From Heliobacterium chlorum (GTDB taxonomy: Bacteria > Bacillota > Desulfitobacteriia > Heliobacteriales > Heliobacteriaceae), in the NCBI RefSeq assembly GCF_014502795.1, contig NZ_JACVHF010000023.1, positions 1 to 43,735 on the forward strand: a stretch of 43,735 bases of DNA. The letters run 5' to 3'. A program made the position numbers and the translations under genes. The notes below the pieces were generated by a model. That model made no database searches. It was not told the origin of the DNA and saw nothing but the letters and a program-made list of their open reading frames with translations. Positions 7,267 through 15,594 of the stretch are shown here, piece after piece (positions within the stretch are counted from its first letter, which is position 1; each line of letters begins with the position of its first letter).

Positions 7267-7572
7267 ATGTTTCAAGACAAAGTGTTAACATGTAAAGAAT
7301 GTGGCTGTGAGTTCGAATTCACCGCTTCCGAACAAGAATTCTACGCAGAAAAAGGCTTCACCAACGAACCTGGCCGTTGCCCTCAGTGCCGGGCTGCTCG
7401 GAAAGCCCAAAATAACAACAACCGTGGCGGCGGTTATCGTCAAGAGCGGGAAATGTACCCTGTCACTTGCTCCGCTTGCGGCAAAGAAACTACAGTTCCT
7501 TTCCAACCCCGTGGCGATAAGCCCGTATACTGCCGCGACTGCTTCCAGCCCCAACCCCGCAACCGTTGGTAA
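7267..7572 (+). CDS. Zinc-ribbon protein, 101 aa
   Basis: Two zinc-ribbon-like CxxC pairs at each end: CKECGCEF and CPQCRAAR in the N-terminal half, CSACGKET and CRDCF in the C-terminal half, separated by an Asn/Gly/Arg-rich linker (QNNNNRGGG). The N-terminal half matches the probable zinc-ribbon domain found in many Firmicutes (zinc-binding, often nucleic-acid-binding). Role unknown. The very strong GAGGAGG site, good promoter and terminator suggest high expression. Start ATG 7267. Confidence 0.85.
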   Translation: MFQDKVLTCKECGCEFEFTASEQEFYAEKGFTNEPGRCPQCRAARKAQNNNNRGGGYRQEREMYPVTCSACGKETTVPFQPRGDKPVYCRDCFQPQPRNRW

Positions 7573-7584
7573 TCTCTTAGCTAA

Positions 7585-7618
7585 CAAAAAAGCTCGCCTT
7601 AACCGGCGGGCTTTTTTT
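7585..7618 (+). terminator. Terminator of the zinc-ribbon gene
   Basis: AAAAAGCTCGCC pairs with GGCGGGCTTTTT (one T-G pair) around TTAACC, followed by further T residues, 13 nt after the stop. Confidence 0.9.
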
Positions 7619-7674
7619 CTTTCTTCCTTTACATAAAAAGAGTTGTCCTAGGGCGGCTCTTTCATAACATTCGG

Positions 7675-8295
7675 TTAACCGTCATTTGCCTGCAGCCGCT
7701 CCATAGACCGGTCATGGACCCTTCCCAACAGCAGTGTGGACAAAAGCGCTCCGAGCAAGGCTAGGGCCATATCCCACTGCGTATCCCATACATCTCCCTG
7801 AGTCCCTAAAAAAGCCTCGGCAGCAGTTCCTGTCGCCAAAGCGATCCACCATTCAATAAGTTCATAGAATGCACTGATAGCCAGGCAGACGGAGATCATG
7901 AGCAGGTTTAGCAGCTTTCCCCGCTGCAGCGGTGACAGACGCAAAAGGATCTCCCGGGCGATGATGGCTGGGATAAAACCTTGGGCAAAGTGGCCTAGCC
8001 GGTCATAGTGGTTCCGGCTCAATTCCAAACTATCTCGGATCCAGTCGAAGAGGGGAACCTTGGCATACGTGTAGTGACCTCCCACCATAAGGATGATCAT
8101 GTGGACCGCGATCAGGCAATAACAGAACGTGGAGAATTGAAAATGGCGGTAGGTCACAGCGAGAACAACCACACCGATCATGGCCGGCAGAACTTCCAAG
8201 ACCCAGGTGAATCGATCCTGTGGCTGAACACCGGACCAAACAAGGACAGACAACACCAATGTCAGCAATAAGGCATGAACAGAACGGCCACTCAT
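7675..8295 (-). CDS. yjdF: YjdF/DUF2238 family membrane protein
   Basis: A 206-residue polytopic membrane protein with about six hydrophobic helices. It carries the DUF2238 signature GGHYTYAKVP, RNHYDRLGHFAQGF and FYELIEWW. This is the E. coli YjdF type, unrelated to the B. subtilis protein of the same name. Function is not established. GGGGGAG precedes ATG 8295 by 5 nt. It converges with the zinc-ribbon gene and stands alone. Confidence 0.88.
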   Translation of the reverse strand: MSGRSVHALLLTLVLSVLVWSGVQPQDRFTWVLEVLPAMIGVVVLAVTYRHFQFSTFCYCLIAVHMIILMVGGHYTYAKVPLFDWIRDSLELSRNHYDRLGHFAQGFIPAIIAREILLRLSPLQRGKLLNLLMISVCLAISAFYELIEWWIALATGTAAEAFLGTQGDVWDTQWDMALALLGALLSTLLLGRVHDRSMERLQANDG

Positions 8296-8680
8296 TGGCT
8301 CTCCCCCTTTTTGCTCGGATGGCTTGTCTCTGTACAGAAATGATGTAAAATCTATCTGGGCTCAAAAAGTTCAAAGGTTAGCGTGATAAGTTATGATACG
8401 TGAGAAAGTGTTGCGATTGCTCGCGAAATTCTGGTAATCTATGAGGAATTCTCCGAAGCCCCCATATTCCCCTTTTTGACTCGGGGCTTTTGGATTCTTT
8501 TGGAACGTTCCGACAGCTTTGGGTATTTCGCCTTGTTCGGCTAGATGGGCATCTGGAACGGTCTGGAGTGGAAATATATCATCTATGAACTTTATCAGAG
8601 CAACCTAATGTCTGACTTCGACAGAAGCTTTTTGATTTTTTCAGGTCGGCTCTTTTAACAATGCGATAGGACTAGCTTCA
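8296..8680. other. Intergenic stretch upstream of aguA
   Basis: About 385 bases with no gene I can support. It contains a hairpin AAGCCCC (8456-8462) / GGGGCTT (8483-8489) with a 20-nt loop, a GGAACGTTCC palindrome at about 8500, and a possible 37-codon frame from ATG 8545 that has no ribosome-binding site. I see no riboswitch or tRNA. Confidence 0.4.
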
Positions 8681-8689
8681 TGCTATAAT
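8681..8689 (+). promoter_or_regulatory. Extended -10 promoter of aguA
   Basis: TGCTATAAT: a perfect -10 (8684-8689) with the TGn extension and no good -35. It is 37 nt before the aguA start. Confidence 0.55.
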
Positions 8690-8726
8690 AAGTCGGAAAA
8701 ATTCAGCGAATGAAGGAGAAGATTCC

Positions 8727-9743
8727 ATGGATTTCCCGAAGGATTTCGGATTTCGTATGCCGCCAGAGTGGGCACCTCATGCCCGCACCTTCATTACTTG
8801 GCCAGTTTGCGAAGAGACCTGGCCTGACGAACTGGAACATGTGCGGAAGGCTTATGCCGAAGTGGCCAATGCCATCGCTACGTTTGAACCAGTGACTTTG
8901 ATCGTCCGGCCTGAGTTGGTCAATGATGCGGCCAAACTTTGCGATCCCGCTGTCGATATAATGCCTCTCGACTATGACGATTCCTGGATTCGTGACAACG
9001 GCCCCACTTTTGTCATCGACGGGCAAGGCGGTGTCGCCGGTATCAACTGGCAGTTTAACGCCTGGGGCGGCAAATTCTCCTGGGAAAAAGACAACCTGGT
9101 GGCGCCACAAATATTAGATCATCTCGGTGTTCGCCGCTTCAACGCCCCTTTCATCATGGAAGGTGGATCGATTCACGTCGATGGTGAAGGTACCATGTTG
9201 ACGACAGAAGAATGTCTATTAAATCCAAACCGCAACCCCCATATGAGCCGTTCCGACCTGGAGGGTGAACTTAAGAAGTATTTAGGCGTCGAAAAAGTCA
9301 TCTGGCTGAAAACCGGTCTCTATGGCGATCATACAGACGGCCATGTAGATAATGTCGCTTGTTTTGCTCGCCCTGGCGTCGTGCTCATCCAGGTTTGTAA
9401 TGACCCTGACGATCCCAACTATGCCACCAATCAGGAAAACTTGGAGATTCTCCGGCAATCCACTGATGCACAAGGTCGAAAGTTTGAGATTATTCCAATC
9501 GAACAGCCTCCTGCCTTATACCATCACGGAGATCGCATGGCTGCCAGTTATATCAACTTCTATTTCGTCAACGGGGGGATCATCCTTCCTGTATTCGGCG
9601 GAGAAAGCGCCGAAACAGATGCGAAAGCCGCAGAAACACTGGCCAAGGTCTTTCCGAATCGAGAGATCTATAAAGTAAACAGCCGCTATATCTTGATGGG
9701 CGGCGGCAACGTACACTGTGCGACCCAACAAATGCCCCGTTAA
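8727..9743 (+). CDS. aguA: Agmatine deiminase
   Basis: Cytosolic enzyme converting agmatine to N-carbamoylputrescine and ammonia, in the arginine-decarboxylase route to putrescine. The 338-aa protein has the guanidine-modifying (PPAD) fold and the family's motifs: MPPEWAPHARTFITWP at the start, YDDSWIRDNGPTF, NAWGGKFS, GDHTDGHVDN with its catalytic His, and the C-terminal GGGNVHC whose Cys (C331) is the nucleophile. GAAGGAG precedes ATG 8727. It is followed after about 55 nt by aguB, which performs the next step. No arginine decarboxylase or ornithine carbamoyltransferase gene lies in the window. Confidence 0.95.
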   Translation: MDFPKDFGFRMPPEWAPHARTFITWPVCEETWPDELEHVRKAYAEVANAIATFEPVTLIVRPELVNDAAKLCDPAVDIMPLDYDDSWIRDNGPTFVIDGQGGVAGINWQFNAWGGKFSWEKDNLVAPQILDHLGVRRFNAPFIMEGGSIHVDGEGTMLTTEECLLNPNRNPHMSRSDLEGELKKYLGVEKVIWLKTGLYGDHTDGHVDNVACFARPGVVLIQVCNDPDDPNYATNQENLEILRQSTDAQGRKFEIIPIEQPPALYHHGDRMAASYINFYFVNGGIILPVFGGESAETDAKAAETLAKVFPNREIYKVNSRYILMGGGNVHCATQQMPR

Positions 9744-9799
9744 AAATGTTCTGCAAAAGTCTTATTTTCCTATATCAATGATGGGATGAGGTGTACCCA

Positions 9800-10690
9800 T
9801 TGCGTAAAGTAACCCTTGCGGCCACTCAAATGAGCTGCACCTGGGATGTAGAAGATAACATAAAAAAAGCGGAGAACTTAGTCCGTCAAGCGGCGGCCCA
9901 AGGGGCACAGGTCATCCTGCTACAGGAGCTTTTTGAGGCACCTTATTTCTGCCAGACAGAACTGCCCGAATATTATGATCTGGCCAAAGAGACCGAAAAG
10001 AACCCGGCCGTGCTTCACTTTCAAAACGTAGCCCGGGAACTGGGCGTGGTTCTGCCGATCAGCTTCTTCGAAAAGAAAAACAACGCCCGCTACAACTCGG
10101 TCGCCATGATCGATGCCGATGGCACCATTTTGGGTGTTTACCGTAAGACTCATATCCCTGATGGTCCCGGCTACGAAGAGAAGTTCTATTTCAATCCCGG
10201 CGATACGGGCTTTAAAGTCTGGGAGACGCGGTACGGAAAGATCGGTGTGGGGATCTGCTGGGACCAATGGTTCCCAGAGGCGGCCCGCTGCATGGCCCTC
10301 ATGGGCGCCGAAATCCTTCTCTATCCGACAGCAATCGGGTCGGAACCGGAACAACCTGACTACGATTCGATGGCCCACTGGCAAACGTGCATGCTCGGCC
10401 ATGGTGCCGCTAACTTAGTCCCTGTCGTCGCCTCGAACCGCCTCGGCCGTGAGACTTCCGGTAAGTCAGAAATTAACTTCTATGGCTCCTCTTTTATCTC
10501 TGACCCATGCGGGAAGAAAGTCGCCGAGGCGGATCGCTTTACAGAGTCAGTCCTCACCGCCACCTTCGACCTTGATGAAATCGCCCGGATGCGTACCTCC
10601 TGGGGAATTTTCCGAGATCGCCGGCCCGATATGTACACAGCCATACTGACCTGTGATGGTGTTAACCCTTATCGGGGAATTAAACTTTAG
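9800..10690 (+). CDS. aguB: N-carbamoylputrescine amidase
   Basis: Nitrilase-family enzyme hydrolysing N-carbamoylputrescine to putrescine, CO2 and ammonia. The catalytic triad is visible: Glu43 (LLQELFEAPYF), Lys116 (YRKTHIPDGPGY) and Cys153 (VGICWDQWFPE). Length (296 aa) and the ending MYTAILTCDGVNPY are typical. I start it at TTG 9800 because GAGGTG lies 6 nt before it and homologues begin MRKVT; the GTG at 9791 is part of that ribosome-binding site. Second gene of the aguAB unit, with a strong terminator after it. Confidence 0.93.
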   Translation: MRKVTLAATQMSCTWDVEDNIKKAENLVRQAAAQGAQVILLQELFEAPYFCQTELPEYYDLAKETEKNPAVLHFQNVARELGVVLPISFFEKKNNARYNSVAMIDADGTILGVYRKTHIPDGPGYEEKFYFNPGDTGFKVWETRYGKIGVGICWDQWFPEAARCMALMGAEILLYPTAIGSEPEQPDYDSMAHWQTCMLGHGAANLVPVVASNRLGRETSGKSEINFYGSSFISDPCGKKVAEADRFTESVLTATFDLDEIARMRTSWGIFRDRRPDMYTAILTCDGVNPYRGIKL

Positions 10691-10733
10691 TTACAGTACA
10701 TTACATTTCTTTTATTATTTAGTTACTATTAGG

Positions 10734-10773
10734 AGCGGCGAACCTCTTACCTCAGAGGGACTCGCCGCTTTTT
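10734..10773 (+). terminator. Terminator of aguAB
   Basis: AGCGGCGA (10734-10741) pairs with TCGCCGCT (10762-10769), with inner CCTCT/AGAGG pairs, followed by TTTTTA. Confidence 0.92.
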
Positions 10774-10925
10774 ATGTGGCTATCACGTACTGTCTTTACG
10801 GCGTTCTAGCCGAAATGTACCTCAACTGCTGCTAAACCGATTCGCTAATTGTTAATCTACCTCTCCTGTAACCTACCTGTTAACCGGACACCACCGGGGA
10901 ATGCTAATCTCAGGAGGTGTCCCTC

Positions 10926-11960
10926 TTGCAGGAGTTGTATCTGCCTCAGCGGGTTTTATTTGAGGAAGAAGCGCTAACCTTTCCCTTGGGCCAACAGATC
11001 ATGGAGTTCTGCCGGGAAAAGGCCATTCCGACACGAAAAATTCCTTCCCACAATCGGGTCACTGGTCTGCCCGGCGAGACGCCCCAGCAGAAATATGCCC
11101 AAGCGAAAAGAACCCTCGTCGTTGGTATCAAACGGGATATGGGCTTCCCAAGCTGCCGCCCTTCAGCAGATTACCAGTTCCCCTTGATGACCAGTTGTCC
11201 CGGCCACTGTGAGTACTGTTATCTGCAGACGACGCTAGGGCAGCGGCCTTATCTGCGCGTCTATGTGAATGTGGAAGAAATGCTGCAACAAGCCGAAAAG
11301 TTAATCCAGGAAAAAGCCCCCCACATAACGACCTTTGAGGTGGCCAGCTCAGGTGATCCCTTGAGCGTAGAGCACTTGACCGGCTCGCTGTACAAGACGA
11401 TCGAGTTTTTCGGCGAACAGGAACTAGGGCGACTTCGGTTCGTCACCAAGTTCACCCATGTCGATCCTCTGTTAAGAGCTAGGCATAATGACCACTGTCG
11501 CTTTCGCTTCTCGATCAACAGTGCCAAGGTGGTTCAGGAGTTTGAACACAAGACGCCGCCTGTCGACGAACGGCTGCAGGCGGCTCGCAAGGTCGCTGGC
11601 GCCGGCTATCCCTTAGGTTTTATCATCGCTCCAATCATGGTCTATCCAGGATGGTTCGAAGAATATGAGAAAGTCTTAGACACACTAAAAAAGGAGTTGG
11701 ACCTCATCCAACCCCTCCGACATCCCGTCTCTTTTGAATTGATCCAGCACCGCTTTACAAGCCGTGCTAAAAAGGTGATCCTCGATCGTTTCCCCCATTC
11801 ACGTTTACCGATGGTCGAGGAAGACCGTAAGATGAAATACGGCAAATACGGCATGGGCAAGTATGTATATCCCGCCGAGACGGCCAAAGACATGGAGGCC
11901 AAAATGCGGGATGCCATCGTCGGGCGCTTTCCCGATGCATTAATCGAGTACTTTACGTAA
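10926..11960 (+). CDS. splB: Spore photoproduct lyase (radical SAM), with Ser in place of the donor Cys
   Basis: Repairs the spore-specific UV lesion (5-thyminyl-5,6-dihydrothymine) in germinating spores. Start is TTG 10926, six bases after AGGAGGTG, giving 344 residues that align almost without gaps to B. subtilis SplB. The radical SAM cluster motif C-x3-C-x2-C is C91/C95/C98 (SCPGHCEYC), with both conserved Tyr around it, and the C-terminus ends IEYFT as in Bacillus. The segment that carries the hydrogen-donor Cys141 in B. subtilis (FEASCTSD, from memory) reads FEVASSGD here, so residue 141 is Ser. A Cys at 77 (PSCRPSADY) is extra relative to B. subtilis. Monocistronic; the stop almost abuts the convergent yajQ stop. 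A forespore promoter was not recognised. Confidence 0.93.
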   Translation: MQELYLPQRVLFEEEALTFPLGQQIMEFCREKAIPTRKIPSHNRVTGLPGETPQQKYAQAKRTLVVGIKRDMGFPSCRPSADYQFPLMTSCPGHCEYCYLQTTLGQRPYLRVYVNVEEMLQQAEKLIQEKAPHITTFEVASSGDPLSVEHLTGSLYKTIEFFGEQELGRLRFVTKFTHVDPLLRARHNDHCRFRFSINSAKVVQEFEHKTPPVDERLQAARKVAGAGYPLGFIIAPIMVYPGWFEEYEKVLDTLKKELDLIQPLRHPVSFELIQHRFTSRAKKVILDRFPHSRLPMVEEDRKMKYGKYGMGKYVYPAETAKDMEAKMRDAIVGRFPDALIEYFT

Positions 11961-11961
11961 G

Positions 11962-12456
11962 CTATGAACGGAAATTGATAAACTGCAGTTCGATGTCCAG
12001 ATCGGCTTTTTTCAGCAGTGCAATGACAGCCTGTAGATCATCGCGCTGTTTGCCGACGACGCGAACTTGATCGCCTTGGACCTGGGCTTGTACTTTGATC
12101 TTGCTGTCCTTGATCAGTTTGGTAATTTCTTTCGCTTTTTCTTTGGAGATTCCCTGGACGAGTTCCACCTGCTGACGGACCGTGTCACCAGCGGCTGATT
12201 CCACTTTCCCGTATTTCAGGGCACGCAGGGAAATCCCGCGTTTTACCATCTTGCTTTCGAGAATATCGACGACGTTTTTTAATTTAAAGTCGTCATCGGA
12301 AACTAGAGTGATGCCTTTTTCGTCTTGGCGAATCTCACTTTTGCTGTTCTTGAAGTCAAAGCGGTTTTCAATTTCCTTCAACGCTTGATGAACAGCGTTC
12401 GTCACTTCTTGCATATCCACCTGAGATACGATATCAAAGGACGCTTCTTTGGCCAT
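11962..12456 (-). CDS. yajQ: YajQ family nucleotide-binding protein
   Basis: A 164-residue protein of the YajQ/UPF0234 family: begins [18 protein letters not shown], contains ENRFDFKNS and [40 protein letters not shown], and ends with IELQFINFR. Proteins of this family bind nucleotides or RNA, and some bind cyclic di-GMP. Its role here is unknown. ATG 12456 follows AAAGGAG by 10 nt. It converges with splB with one base between the two stop codons and shows no terminator. Confidence 0.92.
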   Translation of the reverse strand: MAKEASFDIVSQVDMQEVTNAVHQALKEIENRFDFKNSKSEIRQDEKGITLVSDDDFKLKNVVDILESKMVKRGISLRALKYGKVESAAGDTVRQQVELVQGISKEKAKEITKLIKDSKIKVQAQVQGDQVRVVGKQRDDLQAVIALLKKADLDIELQFINFRS

Positions 12457-12506
12457 GAAACCCAAACTCCTTTCGCATTGACGAATCTGATCAGGTTATT
12501 CATTAT

Positions 12507-12538
12507 AAAAACCCGGGGTAAGGTCCCCGGGTTTTTTT
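12507..12538 (-). terminator. Terminator of mnmH-rodZ
   Basis: Strong G/C hairpin AACCCGGGG/CCCCGGGTT with A-run and T-run on either side, overlapping the last codon region of rodZ. It can act in both directions. Confidence 0.85.
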
Positions 12539-13433
12539 ACGAGCGCACAAACTCTTTTGTGACGACTTTATTTAAATCACCGAGGGTACCCAGATTTTGA
12601 CCGTTGTAGATGACTTCCACAGCACCGGCATTTCCCGCATGGATATAGACCTTGTTTTTCCCGGTAAAGGTCATCGTTTCTCCCACAGACAGTGTCCCCG
12701 TGTAGGCGGGAACATCATCCTGGGTCACCGCCATCCAACAGCGATCTTGAACGACGCGGAACGTGACGGCCACACCATCAGTTGCAGGCGCTTGACTTGC
12801 CGGAGAGATCTCTGGAGTGATCGATGCAGCCGGTTGAGCTTCCGCCGGCTTGGAGGCTGATTCGTCTGTGGCGGTTGTAGGTGTTGTATCGGTGCGGTTC
12901 GCCTGGGGCTCGCCACTCGCAGGACTTTCTAAAGGCGCTGAAGAGGACGGTGTTTGCGTAGAGTTGCTATCAATAACTGCCGGTGGGGTATTTTCCTTGA
13001 TCGGCTCTTTTTCCGCTTGCAGCGAAGGCTTTTCCGGCGGTCCGGGGTTATCTTTGGGCAAGTTCGCCGACAAGAAGATCAACCCGGCCACAGCGGCGAC
13101 AGCTAAGCCGTAACCAGCCAATTTGACGGTGTTGCTCGCCTTTGGTCCGGAGAAATCTTTTTCCTCCTCTGTCGTTGCGGCGGGCACTTCTTCGACCGTA
13201 TCTTTCCAGTCGTGTTTTAGCTCTGCAATGAGCGGGATCGGGTCGAGTCCGAGATATTTCGCATAACTGCGCAAAAAGCCGATACCATACACACGGCCCG
13301 GCAGTTCATCATAATTACCGTCTTCCAGCGCCATCAGGTAAGCCAAGCGAATGTTGGTTTCGTTCTCCACCTGATGGAGGCTGAGCTGCTTCTGTTCCCT
13401 GGCCTGTTTGAGGACAAGCCCAAGGTTCGACAT
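12537..13433 (-). CDS. rodZ: RodZ-like membrane-anchored helix-turn-helix protein
   Basis: Layout of RodZ, which links MreB to the cell-wall elongation machinery. Residues 1-70 form a Cro/CI-type helix-turn-helix (LGLVLKQAREQKQLSLHQVENETNI...YGIGFLRSYAKYLGLD). One transmembrane helix lies at about 104-121. A Pro/Ser/Thr-rich periplasm-type linker of about 90 residues follows, then a C-terminal DUF4115 beta domain (about 220-298; VTFRVVQDRCWMAV...). ATG 13433 follows GAGGAGG and is 14 nt after the mnmH stop, so the two are cotranscribed. B. subtilis RodZ was formerly YmfM, from the same chromosomal region. Confidence 0.85.
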   Translation of the reverse strand: MSNLGLVLKQAREQKQLSLHQVENETNIRLAYLMALEDGNYDELPGRVYGIGFLRSYAKYLGLDPIPLIAELKHDWKDTVEEVPAATTEEEKDFSGPKASNTVKLAGYGLAVAAVAGLIFLSANLPKDNPGPPEKPSLQAEKEPIKENTPPAVIDSNSTQTPSSSAPLESPASGEPQANRTDTTPTTATDESASKPAEAQPAASITPEISPASQAPATDGVAVTFRVVQDRCWMAVTQDDVPAYTGTLSVGETMTFTGKNKVYIHAGNAGAVEVIYNGQNLGTLGDLNKVVTKEFVRS

Positions 13434-13447
13434 CTCAAATCCTCCTC

Positions 13448-14497
13448 TCATACTCGATAACGTGCCGTCATATATGTCTCGATCAGGTCAACAGCTTCCT
13501 CGACCGATGTTGAATCAATACTCAGGTGATACCGGCGGCTGGGACCGTTCGGGTAACCGTATAAGGGATCGTAATAGTCCTTCAATAACGTTTCCGCCAC
13601 AGATGCATAAGCACCCTGCTCAACAGCTTCGCAGAGATGGTACACGTTGTTTTTACCTAGCCGTTGCTCTAAGCGAAGCAAGGCTTGCGTCAATTCATGA
13701 GGTTGTCCCAGCTTGGCATAGATATCGACGAGGCGTTTGACTCGGGAAGACCGAGACGCATATACATGAATATGGTCCCCCGTTTGCATCTGCTTATAAA
13801 AGATTTGAGGCAAAACCACGCGACCGATGCGACGGCTCTCCCCCTCCAGCACGATTCCCCGCTTGTCACGATGCTTTTCCAGCGACATGACAAGCCGGCC
13901 TTCAAACGTTTGCTGGCTCGGTATAGACGAGTAACCTAAGTGACCAAAGACGCTGCCCCGGTTTTCCGCCAGCGATTCAAGGTCAACCGTCCCTATTCCT
14001 CGCTGCTCCAAGGCAGTTAAAATCTCCGTCTTGCCCACGCCTGTATTGCCGTGAAGCACAGCTAGCCGCAAGGAGGGGACCATCTTTTCAAAGTATTCAT
14101 TGACGAAACGTCGAAAAGACTTGTATCCACCTTCGAGCCGGTACGTTTCCAGCCCCATCAGGTTCAGCACAGTCGCTACCGATTTGCTGCGCATTCCGCC
14201 ACGCCAGCAGAAGAGCACAGCCGGCCCAGTTCCGGCTGCTGCTTGAACACGCCGACAGATATCGGGAAGTTTCGGACTGACCAGTTCTAAACCGAGTTGA
14301 CGAGCCGGTTCAGGCCCTTGTTGACGGTAGAGAGTGCCCACGCGGGCTCGTTCAACATTATTAAAAAGAGGTACATTGATTGCACCTGGAATCGTCGCTT
14401 CCGCAAATTCCCCTTCCGAACGGACATCAATGAGCGGACCGTATTGGCCCGCTAAGACCTTTTCGATCGACAAGGGGATTTCCGAGTTTGCCCTCAT
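13448..14497 (-). CDS. mnmH: tRNA 2-selenouridine synthase
   Basis: Replaces sulfur by selenium in 2-thiouridine at the wobble base of certain tRNAs, using selenophosphate. An N-terminal rhodanese domain (about 1-130) has the catalytic Cys97 in FCWRGGMRS, the same position as in E. coli. A P-loop domain follows (HGNTGVGKTE, 149-158), the other family hallmark. Length (349 aa) is typical. AAAGGGA lies before ATG 14497. Its presence implies a selenophosphate synthetase (selD) elsewhere in the genome; none is here. First gene of an operon with rodZ. Confidence 0.93.
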   Translation of the reverse strand: MRANSEIPLSIEKVLAGQYGPLIDVRSEGEFAEATIPGAINVPLFNNVERARVGTLYRQQGPEPARQLGLELVSPKLPDICRRVQAAAGTGPAVLFCWRGGMRSKSVATVLNLMGLETYRLEGGYKSFRRFVNEYFEKMVPSLRLAVLHGNTGVGKTEILTALEQRGIGTVDLESLAENRGSVFGHLGYSSIPSQQTFEGRLVMSLEKHRDKRGIVLEGESRRIGRVVLPQIFYKQMQTGDHIHVYASRSSRVKRLVDIYAKLGQPHELTQALLRLEQRLGKNNVYHLCEAVEQGAYASVAETLLKDYYDPLYGYPNGPSRRYHLSIDSTSVEEAVDLIETYMTARYRV

Positions 14498-14565
14498 GAG
14501 TTCCCTTTCAAATCACTAGCATCATATCGTCGCTTTTCTACGTTTTTTAACGACATTCTAACATT

Positions 14566-14595
14566 AGTATATCATTTATAGTCATAACCTGTCAA
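14566..14595 (-). promoter_or_regulatory. Promoter of mnmH-rodZ
   Basis: Minus strand: perfect TTGACA (14595-14590), 18-nt spacer, TATACT (14571-14566), just past the lipoprotein stop codon. Confidence 0.8.
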
Positions 14596-14600
14596 AAAGT

Positions 14601-15569
14601 TCAAAATCCCGCGAGGTCTATCTGGCCTTGTTCGACTTTTTGTAAAAGCGGCATCATTTTTTCGTTTATTTCTGTAGATAAGGGTCTTTTTACGGCAGGT
14701 CCACTCGGAGTCGTTCCCGGCCCGGCAATATAGAGGTTCCAACCGGTTTTACCGAGATTTTTTACATCTTTCCCGGATAGAATGCTTTCCAACTGAGGCA
14801 GGATGTCAGTGTCCAAATAACCGCTTTCGACGACAAAGATTCCGGAGGGGGTTGGCTCGTTGGCGTTCACTAAGGCGATCCCCACGTTGGTACCGGTCAA
14901 GCTTGCTGTCATCACTGGCAACGTGTCTTTGACAGTAGAAATGAGCACATCACCTGTCACGGGGATGTTTTCGCCAGTGACGGCCCTGGTCAGGACTGCT
15001 TTCTTATTTGTTTCTGCTAACCCTGTTCGCAGCGCTTTTTCCACGGCTGCAGCCTGAGAGTCACCAGCCGTAAATAGGGCAGTGATGGCTCCGTTCGGTG
15101 AGATAGCTCCAGCCAAGGCTCCTACAAGGTAGGCACCAGCCAGTCGGTTGCTGCCGGTTTGTACGTCTCCCGGGGTGAGAGAGAGGAATTTGGTCTTCGG
15201 GTAGGTTTGCTCCGCCAAAGGTAAGATGTCTTTATAGGCCGGGTCAGCGATCAGTACCACTCGGGCTTCATTTTCCCCAAAGTATCGCAAAGCCTCTTCT
15301 GTGCTAAGAAAATCGCTGGTGGTGACGATCTGCTTATGTACACCCAGGCGTGTTTTAACGCTGCGCACAGCCTCTGTCACTTTGGGATTGAGCGTTGCTG
15401 TTGCTGAGTCTGCCGGCGCCAGAATGGCACCGACAAGAACAGGAACGGGTCCTCCGCCGGTCTCTTCATCGGTTTCTACAGGGCTGGTCGGGGTACTGCG
15501 GCATCCGCTTAACAAGAGACTCAAGATGATCGTAAAGAGAAATAAGGTCTTCAGGCGGTTCACTTGCAC
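14601..15569 (-). CDS. BMP/Med-like lipoprotein
   Basis: A 322-residue predicted lipoprotein. A basic start, hydrophobic run and lipobox LLSGC put the lipidated Cys about 22 residues in. The body has the alternating strand/helix pattern of the periplasmic-binding basic-membrane-protein (BMP) family, to which B. subtilis Med belongs: EARVVLIADPAYKDI, TKFLSLTPGD, NRLAGAYLVGALAGAISPNG. It probably binds a small ligand, perhaps a nucleoside; the ligand is not known. GTG 15569 closely follows GGGGG; GTG 15563 is an alternative. It lies 25 nt after the ftsK stop and is probably cotranscribed. Confidence 0.75.
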   Translation of the reverse strand: MQVNRLKTLFLFTIILSLLLSGCRSTPTSPVETDEETGGGPVPVLVGAILAPADSATATLNPKVTEAVRSVKTRLGVHKQIVTTSDFLSTEEALRYFGENEARVVLIADPAYKDILPLAEQTYPKTKFLSLTPGDVQTGSNRLAGAYLVGALAGAISPNGAITALFTAGDSQAAAVEKALRTGLAETNKKAVLTRAVTGENIPVTGDVLISTVKDTLPVMTASLTGTNVGIALVNANEPTPSGIFVVESGYLDTDILPQLESILSGKDVKNLGKTGWNLYIAGPGTTPSGPAVKRPLSTEINEKMMPLLQKVEQGQIDLAGF

Positions 15570-15594
15570 AGTCCCCCACTTTCTTTTCCATGGT

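Noticed and set aside
8545-8658. 37-codon frame in the intergenic region before aguA
   Set aside because: No ribosome-binding site, no recognisable protein, and it ends just before the aguA promoter.
10653-10835. 60-codon frame after aguB
   Set aside because: It overlaps the end of aguB and the aguAB terminator and lacks a ribosome-binding site.
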